This document shows, piece by piece, positions 35,448 through 42,939 of a stretch of 64,000 bases of DNA. This DNA is from Stutzerimonas zhaodongensis. Its GTDB lineage: Bacteria > Pseudomonadota > Gammaproteobacteria > Pseudomonadales > Pseudomonadaceae. A program made the translations under genes and the position numbers. The stretch covers positions 620,001 through 684,000 of the forward strand of contig NZ_RFFM01000002.1 of the NCBI RefSeq assembly GCF_003696365.1, given 5' to 3'. Below the pieces are notes generated by a model, which saw only the letters and a program-made list of their open reading frames with translations, was not told where the DNA came from and ran no database searches. Within the stretch, counting starts at the first letter, position 1; every line of letters starts with the position of its first letter.

Positions 35448-36794
35448 TTACGCGTGAACCGGCTGGCGGCCGATGCCGTAGTAACTGAAGCCTTCCAGCT
35501 TGACCTGCTCGCGGTCGTACTGGTTACGGCCATCGATGATCAGCGGGGTGTTCAGCAGACGCTTGAGCGCGCGGAAATCCGGACGGCGGAATGGCTTCCA
35601 CTCGGTGACCAGAAACAGGGCATCGGCATCGATGGCCGCTTCATACTGACCTTCGACGATCTGCAGACGACCATCGGCGAACCAGCTCTCGGGGAATTCC
35701 CTGCGGGCGGTTTCACGGGCGACTGGGTCGAACGCGCGTACTTTCGCACCGGCGTTGATCAGGCTATTGATCAGCACGACGCTGGGCGCTTCGCGCATGT
35801 CGTCGGTGCCGGGCTTGAACGCCAGCCCCCAGACAGCAAAGGTGCGGCCTTTCAGGTCGCCGTTGAAATGGGCGGAGATCTTGTTGAACAGCGAGTGCTT
35901 CTGCTGATCGTTGCGGGACTCTACGGCTTGCAGCAGCTTGGGCTCGAAGTCGTTCTGGTGCGCAATGTTGATCAGAGCCTTGACGTCTTTCGGGAAGCAC
36001 GAGCCACCGTAGCCACAGCCAGCGTAGATGAAGTGGTAACCGATACGCTCGTCCGAGCCGATGCCCAGACGTACGTTCTCGACATCCACATCCAGACGCT
36101 CGCAGAGGCTGGCGATCTCGTTCATGAAGGAGATCTTTGTTGCCAGCATGGCGTTGGCAGCGTACTTGGTCATTTCCGCATCACGGATGCCCATGAACAT
36201 GGTACGCGGACGATTGCGGATGAAGGGTGCGTACAGCGCGCTCATGACTTGGCGAGCGTGCTCGTTGTCCGCCCCGATGACGATACGGTCCGGGTGCATG
36301 AAGTCGTCGACCGCAGCACCTTCTTTCAGGAATTCGGGGTTCGAGACCACCGAGAATGCGATGTCAGAACCGCGCGCCTCGAGACGTTCGGTAACCGCTG
36401 CACGTACCAGATCGGCAGTACCAACCGGCACGGTGGATTTGTTCACGACGATGGCGGGGCCGGTCATGGTGTCGCCAATCTGGCGAGCGACTTCCAGCAC
36501 GTAACGCAGGTCGGCCGAACCATCTTCGCCGGGCGGAGTGCCAACAGCGATGAAATAGACTTCACACTGCTCCGCGGCTTCACTGAGCGATGTGGTGAAA
36601 AGCAGACGGCCAGAGGAATGGTTTTCGGTGACGATTTCTTCGAGGCCCGGCTCGTAGATTGGCAGAATGCCCTGCTTGAGATTCTCGATCTTGGACTTGT
36701 CGACGTCGACGCAGTAGACCGTGTTACCCATTTCCGCAATACAGGCACCGGTAACCAGCCCAACGTAGCCGCTTCCAACGACGGTGATGTTCAT
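35448..36794 (-). CDS. ugd: UDP-glucose 6-dehydrogenase
   Basis: 448 residues, full length. It oxidises UDP-glucose to UDP-glucuronate with two NAD+. The Rossmann motif GSGYVG is at residues 7-12, YEPGLEEIV is conserved, and the catalytic cysteine is in GYGGSCFPKD near residue 263; GTDDMREAPS is the C-terminal NAD/UDP region. It supplies glucuronic acid to the EPS. A stem-loop separates it from wzc, about 30 bases after that gene's stop. Confidence 0.97.
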   Translation of the reverse strand: MNITVVGSGYVGLVTGACIAEMGNTVYCVDVDKSKIENLKQGILPIYEPGLEEIVTENHSSGRLLFTTSLSEAAEQCEVYFIAVGTPPGEDGSADLRYVLEVARQIGDTMTGPAIVVNKSTVPVGTADLVRAAVTERLEARGSDIAFSVVSNPEFLKEGAAVDDFMHPDRIVIGADNEHARQVMSALYAPFIRNRPRTMFMGIRDAEMTKYAANAMLATKISFMNEIASLCERLDVDVENVRLGIGSDERIGYHFIYAGCGYGGSCFPKDVKALINIAHQNDFEPKLLQAVESRNDQQKHSLFNKISAHFNGDLKGRTFAVWGLAFKPGTDDMREAPSVVLINSLINAGAKVRAFDPVARETARREFPESWFADGRLQIVEGQYEAAIDADALFLVTEWKPFRRPDFRALKRLLNTPLIIDGRNQYDREQVKLEGFSYYGIGRQPVHA

Positions 36795-36894
36795 AGCAGG
36801 ATCCTCGATTTATACATTGATACAGGCGTGCCTCGGCGCGGCCCTTTCGGTGGCCGGCGGCACAGAATTCTCTTGCTGGCAGAATCAAATCAGA

Positions 36895-36921
36895 TCAGGT
36901 CCGCCCTTGGGCGGAACCTGA
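36895..36921 (-). terminator. Stem-loop between wzc and ugd
   Basis: TCAGGT-CCGCC pairs with GGCGG-A-ACCTGA (one bulged base). On the minus strand it lies about 26 bases after the wzc stop and is followed by a moderately T-rich stretch. It may be a partial terminator that reduces expression of the distal EPS genes unless RfaH is loaded. Confidence 0.55.
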
Positions 36922-36946
36922 CCCGATGACCATAAAGCGAGCCGGA

Positions 36947-39145
36947 TCAGACCGTTTGTTGCTCGCTGTATCCGTAATGGTCGTAGTAGCCACGGAACTG
37001 ACCGTTCTTCTTGGCTTTCTCGATATCGACATGATTGAGCACGACACCTGTTACCGGTGCGTTACTGTTCTGCAGCTGGCTCACGCCCTTCTGCACGTGC
37101 GGAATCAAGGTGCTGTCAGATTTGACGACGTAGATCACGGCATCGGCCAGCGTCGAGAGTACGGCAGCGTCGCTGACCGCCTGGCTCGGCGGGGAGTCGA
37201 TGATGATGCGGTCGTAGCGGCCTTTCACAACCTCGAGCAGCTTGGCGAAGCGTGGCGAAGACAGCAGTTCCAGCGGATTGGACGGCACGGCGCCAGCGGA
37301 GATCATGTCGACGTTTCCGACGGTATGGATGCAATCCTCGAGCTTGGCATTGCCACCGATGAGGTTGACCAGCCCTGGCGTGCCCGGCTTGAAGTCAAAG
37401 GCCTTGTCCAGCGTGGCGCGGCGCAGGTCGGCATCGATCAACAGTACGCGATGCAACTGCCCCATGGCGAAAGCGAGGTTGGCCGACACCGAGCTCTTGC
37501 CTTCACCCGGACCAGTGGAAGTTATGACCAATACTTGCCGAGGTTGACCGGTTTCGCTCAACAGCAGGTTGGTGCGGATGGTACGCACAGCCTCGCAGAA
37601 GCGCTTGTCACCGCTACGCTCGAACAAATGGCTGACGTCCTTACGCAGCTTGCGCGAGACCTGCGGAACGATACCCATCACCGGCAGGTTCAGTTTGCTT
37701 TCGACTTCTTCCGAGCTCTTGAAGGTGTTGTCCAGGATCTCGCGGATGATCGCCTGGGCGATGCCGAGGATCAGTGCAAGGAACAGCACTACGGCCATGA
37801 TCAGCGGCACGTTAGGTGCGGCAGGCACAGTCGGCGGTATGGCAGAGTCGACAATGCGTGCATTGGTCGAGCTCAGGTCCGAGGTCGCTGTGGTTTCCTG
37901 CAGTCGGGTCATGAAGGTTTCGTAGAGGGCACGGTCACTTTCGACCTGGCGCTGCAGATCACGAACCTTGAACTCCTTGCGGGAGATGTCCTGGATACGG
38001 TCTTTGTTTTCATCGAACGAGGCACGCAGCGAGTTCTCATTGGCAACTGCCAACTGATAGTTACGCTCGATGCTCGCCACGACCTGCTCGACTTGCTGAC
38101 GCAAGCTTGCCGTAGCGGCGTTGAGGTCGGAACGCGCCGACGCCATTGCCGGGTGACGATCACCATAACGACGCGACAGATCTTCTACACGCGACCGGGC
38201 ATGGGCCTGATCGGCTTTGAACTGTTGGATCAGCGGATGACCAAGAACAGCTGGCACGCTGGCCAGACGCTCCCAACCCTGGCTACGCATGGACTCGACC
38301 TGACGGTACTGGCTTTCAGCCTCGGCACGCTGACGACGTGCGTCGATCATCCGATCACCGGTGAGCGAGAGCTCATTGGCGCTGATGGTGCCGACGCCGT
38401 TGAGGTCGACCAGTCCTTCTGCGTCCAGATAGGCCTGCAGGCGGTCTTCGGATGCCTGGAGGTTCTCACGCAGGGAAACCAGTCGATCATTCATCCAGCT
38501 GGCCGCTGTCATGGACATATCGACCTTGGCTTCCAGCTGCGCCTCGATATAAGCCTGAGCCAGCTGATTGGTGGCTTGCGCAGCCGTCAGGCTATCGGCC
38601 ATCGAAACCGAGAGATAGACCAGCTGGCTCTTGCCTTCAACCCACACACTGGTGCTGTCCATGAACCGCTGGGTTGCATAGTCCAGAAGCTCAGCCTCGG
38701 TCGGCGGCTCGACTTCCTCGCCAGTGAACATCCGCTTGATCGCGCCCGTGTTGATCAATGGCTTGGGCTGCTGGCGCAGATCAAACTCGGGATGCTCGAT
38801 CAAGGTCAAGTCCCGCACTACACGCTGAGCAACGCCTCGGCTTTGCATGAGGCTGAGCTGAGTCTGGAGGTACTCGCTGATTTCCTTTGGCGCATCCGGC
38901 ATCTGGAACGAGAGCACGGGGGTGCCCTTGGTTTCGATCAATACGGTGCCGACGGCCTTGTAGATCGGAGTGATACGCGAAACGAAAAACGCAGCCAACA
39001 CGCCAACTATCGCGACCAGCAGGATGATGCCCCACTTGCGCGACCAGATCGCATGCCAGATTTTTTTCAGGTCTATAAAATCGCTATCCGTTGCCTGCCC
39101 TGCGGGGCGCTGCCACGGTCGATCCGGGCGAACTGGGCTATTCAT
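36947..39145 (-). CDS. Wzc-type polysaccharide copolymerase with tyrosine-kinase domain
   Basis: 732 residues. A Wzz domain has transmembrane helices near 40-60 and 450-470, flanking a long periplasmic coiled-coil region with SRRYGDRHPAM. The cytoplasmic BY-kinase has Walker A GPGEGKSS near 542, LLIDADLRR (Walker A') and IIIDSPPSQ (Walker B), and a C-terminal tyrosine cluster (YYDHYGY) for autophosphorylation. It controls chain length and couples synthesis to export with Wza. The ATG at 39145 shares one base with the wza-like stop (TGATG). No partner low-molecular-weight tyrosine phosphatase (Wzb) is seen. Confidence 0.94.
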   Translation of the reverse strand: MNSPVRPDRPWQRPAGQATDSDFIDLKKIWHAIWSRKWGIILLVAIVGVLAAFFVSRITPIYKAVGTVLIETKGTPVLSFQMPDAPKEISEYLQTQLSLMQSRGVAQRVVRDLTLIEHPEFDLRQQPKPLINTGAIKRMFTGEEVEPPTEAELLDYATQRFMDSTSVWVEGKSQLVYLSVSMADSLTAAQATNQLAQAYIEAQLEAKVDMSMTAASWMNDRLVSLRENLQASEDRLQAYLDAEGLVDLNGVGTISANELSLTGDRMIDARRQRAEAESQYRQVESMRSQGWERLASVPAVLGHPLIQQFKADQAHARSRVEDLSRRYGDRHPAMASARSDLNAATASLRQQVEQVVASIERNYQLAVANENSLRASFDENKDRIQDISRKEFKVRDLQRQVESDRALYETFMTRLQETTATSDLSSTNARIVDSAIPPTVPAAPNVPLIMAVVLFLALILGIAQAIIREILDNTFKSSEEVESKLNLPVMGIVPQVSRKLRKDVSHLFERSGDKRFCEAVRTIRTNLLLSETGQPRQVLVITSTGPGEGKSSVSANLAFAMGQLHRVLLIDADLRRATLDKAFDFKPGTPGLVNLIGGNAKLEDCIHTVGNVDMISAGAVPSNPLELLSSPRFAKLLEVVKGRYDRIIIDSPPSQAVSDAAVLSTLADAVIYVVKSDSTLIPHVQKGVSQLQNSNAPVTGVVLNHVDIEKAKKNGQFRGYYDHYGYSEQQTV

Positions 39146-39678
39146 CAAAAGAATCCTTCATCGATGTTGATCGTGTCGCCAGGGCGAACCAGGGTGTCCA
39201 TGGTGGCTTTCTCGGCGGCTCTGCTGCCTTCGGAACCCCGGACGATGCTCATGCGTTTGGTAGAAGCGCGCTCGGTCAAGCCACCAGCCAGGGCAATCGC
39301 CCGATCCAGGGTAAGACCCGGCTGATAGGGATATCCACCAGGGAGCTTTACCTCACCGGCGATGTAGAACTCGCGGTAGTTGACAACCGATACCGAAACA
39401 CGCGGATCGATCAGATAACCTTCCTTGAGCTTTTCCGTTAGCAGCGAACGCACCTCTCCCGCCGTTTTGCCGTTAGCGTCGACCTCACCAATGAATGGAA
39501 AGGTGAAGGTCCCCGCGTCAGTGAGGCGGATCTCATCGAAGGACAGATCCGGCTCTCCGTGGACGCTGATGCGAACCACATCTCCAGAACCGAGCTCATA
39601 CTGAGCTGCACTGGCAGCGCCGCTTAAAACCAATAAAACCAACAGGGAAAACACTTTGTAGATGTTCGGGATGCGCAT
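39145..39678 (-). CDS. Polysaccharide export protein (Wza-like, short)
   Basis: 177 residues with a signal peptide (about 1-23, ending ASA). It contains the Poly_export domain (YELGSGDVVRISVHGEPDLS) and one SLBB motif (FYIAGEVKLPGGYPYQPGLTLDRAIALAGG region). It lacks a lipobox cysteine and the C-terminal outer-membrane helix of E. coli Wza, so the pore is probably supplied by the outer-membrane barrel encoded next to it. A strong AAGGAGGAG site precedes the chosen ATG at 39678. Confidence 0.9.
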   Translation of the reverse strand: MRIPNIYKVFSLLVLLVLSGAASAAQYELGSGDVVRISVHGEPDLSFDEIRLTDAGTFTFPFIGEVDANGKTAGEVRSLLTEKLKEGYLIDPRVSVSVVNYREFYIAGEVKLPGGYPYQPGLTLDRAIALAGGLTERASTKRMSIVRGSEGSRAAEKATMDTLVRPGDTINIDEGFF

Positions 39679-39721
39679 GCTTGGCTCCTCCTTATGCACG
39701 GTTTTTTACGTCCTTCCTGGC

Positions 39722-40879
39722 CTAGAGGCTCAGGTCGAAACTCAGCAGGTATACGTTTCTGTCGTAGCTCTCCGAGCTCAGGCTGGAGTCGTTTTCCGTT
39801 CTGAGATACGACAGCTTCACGTCGATCCAGCGGTCTGGTGACCAGATCACGCCGGCACCATAAGACGTTCGCTCGTCGTCCCGATTGATGCCTTCGTACT
39901 CCCGGTCAGAGAAGCGGTAGTTGAGCTCAGTCGCGATGCGCGAGGTCCAGTCGTGCTCCCAGCTGGCCAGCGTGGTCCAGTCATTGATGGTGCTGGCGCC
40001 GTCGTCACCCTCATCGAATGCGCGGCGGGAGGTGAGCTTGAAAGCAGAATAGGAGCGCGGCTTCCAGGTGGCATTCGCCTCCCACATCGGGCTGGTGAAG
40101 TCCTTGCGCTGATTGCTGTCGAAGTCCTTGCGCTCAGCACCAACCTTGATGCTTCCCGAGGTTTTCGCAGTAGCGTCCCAGGTCGCACCGCCGAGCAACG
40201 CCATGTTGGTGCTGTCGCGCAGGGCACTGGAGAGCTTGTAGTCGTGATCGGTATGGCGAACTTCGACCAGCGAACGGGTCCGGGCGCCAAGACGATGGAA
40301 CCAGATGGAATTGAACATCAGGCTGTCGCGTTCTTCGGACGCGTTGAGGTTGCCGCTGTTGTGGTAGCGACGGCGTTCGTAATGCGTACCGAACTCGAGC
40401 TGGTTGCGTGCAGTCTGCGCACCGAACCTGTAGGCGGCACGTGCGATAGCGCTGCTGTACTTGTCGTTCTCAGTGATGTCTTCGGTATCCGCGGTCTCTT
40501 CGACACGGTGGTAGCCCAATCCCCAGCTCAGACGGTTACGGGAGTTGAACTCCATGACGCTTCTGAGATTGAGGTGGTGGTCGGTGTTGCTGGCTTCGGA
40601 ATCTGAATGAAAGATGTCGCTATTGAAGGAGTACTCAAGCTCGTACTCACTATTTCGGTTGCCGGTTCCCAACAAAAAGGTCGGGTTGATGCCCGTCACC
40701 CAGGATGCCTGCTCGTTATCCGACAGCCCGCGATAGTTGTCGTCGTAGCTCTCGCGCACGATCAGCGTAGGGGTGAACTCGAAACCGCCGATGCGAATGT
40801 CCTGCGGGTCGTTTACCGCCCAGCTGTTGCCGGACACGACGCACAGTAGCGATACACCTGGAAGTGTGATCTTCCTCAT
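39722..40879 (-). CDS. Outer-membrane beta-barrel protein of the EPS export system
   Basis: 385 residues with a signal peptide (about 1-21, ending SWA) and alternating amphipathic strands rich in Tyr, Arg and Asp, ending in a C-terminal phenylalanine-containing strand (YLLSFDLSL), as expected of an outer-membrane barrel. It resembles the barrel proteins that accompany short Wza-type proteins in EPS systems (VpsM/EpsL-like). It is the first structural gene after the ops leader and probably forms the outer-membrane exit. Confidence 0.8.
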   Translation of the reverse strand: MRKITLPGVSLLCVVSGNSWAVNDPQDIRIGGFEFTPTLIVRESYDDNYRGLSDNEQASWVTGINPTFLLGTGNRNSEYELEYSFNSDIFHSDSEASNTDHHLNLRSVMEFNSRNRLSWGLGYHRVEETADTEDITENDKYSSAIARAAYRFGAQTARNQLEFGTHYERRRYHNSGNLNASEERDSLMFNSIWFHRLGARTRSLVEVRHTDHDYKLSSALRDSTNMALLGGATWDATAKTSGSIKVGAERKDFDSNQRKDFTSPMWEANATWKPRSYSAFKLTSRRAFDEGDDGASTINDWTTLASWEHDWTSRIATELNYRFSDREYEGINRDDERTSYGAGVIWSPDRWIDVKLSYLRTENDSSLSSESYDRNVYLLSFDLSL

Positions 40880-41054
40880 TTGGAATCCCTTCTCGGAGAT
40901 AAATTATTGTTCATGCCTCAACTCCGGCCGCGACGCTGGCTTATGTGAGGTGGCATAGACACGCAACAGACCGCAAATATCCCGGACAGTTGCAGAATCG
41001 ATGAATGGTCAGTTTCAAAACCGCTTCAAATCCGCTCACGCCAATAGCTTCAGA

Positions 41055-41066
41055 CACGCTACCGCC
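41055..41066 (-). promoter_or_regulatory. ops element (RfaH recruitment site)
   Basis: The minus strand reads GGCGGTAGCGTG, an exact match to the ops consensus. It lies 118 bases after the rfaH-like stop and 176 bases before the first EPS gene, so in the transcribed leader. In Escherichia coli this sequence pauses RNA polymerase and loads RfaH. Confidence 0.85.
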
Positions 41067-41183
41067 CCAGGGAGCCTCCCCTGTAATCAATGATCGGCAG
41101 TAAATGCCCACAACCGCTCTCACGCTCGACCAACTGGTCGGCGCTGGCAGATACAGCTAAAGAAGCGGAATCGATGTTTCTTC

Positions 41184-41714
41184 TTAGAGAGGCGCAACAA
41201 CACCTTGGGAAACGGGCTGGACGTGCGCCAGGCGCACTTGAACCCGCTGCTGACGATTGAGCACATTCAACAGCAACATCACCCGCTCATCGCCATCCAT
41301 GGACAGGAATATCGCTTCCATGTCGGCAAACTCACCTACCTGGATTTGCACACGATCACCCGAACTCAATGCGCGATGCGTTTCTGTGTTGGCGCAGCGC
41401 TGCCTGAGATGCTCGACGATGGCATCCTGGACCTGACAAGGCTGCCCACAGAATGCGACGACCCGGTTGACCCCGCGCGTGGAGCGCAACGCGAGCCAGC
41501 TGTCCTCCATGCCCATGCAAATGAACACATAACCGGGAAACAATGGCTGTTCCTTCACACGCAGCTTTCCAGCACTGATCGTTTGCACCTGGTACACGGG
41601 TGCATAACACTCAAACCCCTGCCGCTCCAGGTGCTCCAAGGCACGCGCGTCCTGCCGAGGTTTGCACTGCAGCAGATACCAGTTTCTTGCCGGCAATACC
41701 ATTTCACTATCCAC
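41184..41714 (-). CDS. rfaH: RfaH-like transcription antitermination factor (NusG paralogue)
   Basis: 176 residues. The NGN domain is clear (NWYLLQCKPRQDARALEHLERQGFECYAP), with EQPLFPGYVF and STRGVNRVVAFCGQP; the C-terminal KOW-like part follows after about residue 115 (SGDRVQIQVGEFADMEAIF). Specialised NusG paralogues load on RNA polymerase at ops sites and suppress Rho termination in long EPS operons. The start may be the GTG at 41714, with GGAG at 5 bases, or the ATG four codons later. Its gene lies directly upstream of the ops-bearing leader. Confidence 0.9.
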   Translation of the reverse strand: MDSEMVLPARNWYLLQCKPRQDARALEHLERQGFECYAPVYQVQTISAGKLRVKEQPLFPGYVFICMGMEDSWLALRSTRGVNRVVAFCGQPCQVQDAIVEHLRQRCANTETHRALSSGDRVQIQVGEFADMEAIFLSMDGDERVMLLLNVLNRQQRVQVRLAHVQPVSQGVVAPL

Positions 41715-42011
41715 AGCTTCTCCGAGTAGCCTTCGGCGAAATAACTGAGCCGACTTTCCTTATCCGATATCAAGCGCCCTCTCTGGACCCGAATCGATCG
41801 CGCAGAGTTCCCGGCCGTAACACCTGGCAACATTCGAGGGGAGACAAAGGCTCAGTCTGGAGAGGTGCTCTGCACGCCGTGAACGTGAGTAATTCAGCCA
41901 GCGTGCGAGTAGCGGTAGTAACGCAGAGGCAAGGTGGAACTGGAGAAAAAAGGCTGCGAGATGGCAACCTGCACAGGCGTGCGGCAGGAGCTTGCCTCCT
42001 GCCGGGCCCAA

Positions 42012-42848
42012 TCAGGCGCGTTCGATACGATCCGGGTGAATGACGATGCGGCCCTGCTTATAGAGACCACCAATTGCCTTCTTGAAATTGCCCTTGCTGA
42101 CGCCGAAAAGACGCGCAATTTCGTCAGCTGCAGTCTTGTCACTCACCGGCAGGCTGCCTCCGTTTTCCTGAAGCTTCTGCAGTATCAGCGCCTGCAGCGC
42201 ATCACCGGCTTCGCTGCCAACAGGCTGAAGGCTCAGGCTGATCTTGCCGTCCGCACGAACCTCCTTGATGAAGCCTTTCTCGCTCATTCCACCGCGCAGG
42301 AACTTGAAGGCTTCGTTCTTGTGGATCAGGCCCCAATGCTTGCCATTGATGATTGCCTTGTAGCCAAGATCGGTCGGCTCGACCACCAGAAGCTCGACGG
42401 CTTCGCCCACCTTGTACCGGGCGGGGAGCTTGTCGAGGTAACGATCAAGCCGCGCCGTGGCCGTAATCCGACGTGTGTGTTTATCCAGGTAAACGTGGAC
42501 GACACAGTAATCGCCTTCGTTCAGCGGGCGCTTTTCCTCTGAATGGGGCAGCAGAAGGTCCTTTGGCAGCCCCCAGTCGAGGAACAGGCCGATGCGATTG
42601 ATCTCCTTGACTTTCAGACTGGCGAACTCACCTACCTGGACCTTTGGCTTCTCTGTGGTCGCGATGAGCTTGTCTTCACTGTCGAGGTAGATGAACACGT
42701 TGAGCCAATCATCCACCTCGGTTGGCGTGTTCTTCGGGACGTAACGATTTGGCAGCAGAATTTCGCCATCCGGACCGCCGTCGAGGTAAAGGCCGAAACC
42801 GGTGTGCTTGACGATTTGCAGGCTATTGAAGCGCCCGATTGCAGCCAT
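42012..42848 (-). CDS. cvfB: S1-like RNA-binding protein, CvfB family
   Basis: 278 residues. Tandem S1-like beta-barrel domains (residues about 1-65, 66-130 and 140-205) are followed by a winged-helix domain (LQALILQKLQENGG to RIVIHPDRI, about 215-278), the CvfB/YitL layout. Members bind RNA and affect virulence or stress phenotypes in Firmicutes; the role in Pseudomonas is not defined. The ATG at 42848 (MAAIGRFNSLQIVKHTG) matches the domain start; a GTG two codons earlier is possible. Confidence 0.9.
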   Translation of the reverse strand: MAAIGRFNSLQIVKHTGFGLYLDGGPDGEILLPNRYVPKNTPTEVDDWLNVFIYLDSEDKLIATTEKPKVQVGEFASLKVKEINRIGLFLDWGLPKDLLLPHSEEKRPLNEGDYCVVHVYLDKHTRRITATARLDRYLDKLPARYKVGEAVELLVVEPTDLGYKAIINGKHWGLIHKNEAFKFLRGGMSEKGFIKEVRADGKISLSLQPVGSEAGDALQALILQKLQENGGSLPVSDKTAADEIARLFGVSKGNFKKAIGGLYKQGRIVIHPDRIERA

Positions 42849-42939
42849 GTTCACTAATCCTCTAGGTCGAAGGCGGCGATTCTAGCAGGCCGCTCGCTAC
42901 GAAGCGTGCGGCCCGCAGGGTGCCTGAAACACCGATCGG

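Noticed and set aside
35262..36929. 555-codon open frame antisense to ugd
   Set aside because: Same reason; ugd has full-length homology on the other strand.
36926..39325. 799-codon open frame antisense to wzc
   Set aside because: Shadow of a high-GC gene; the encoded sequence is rich in Arg/His/Gln/Val and has no domain, while wzc has clear motifs.
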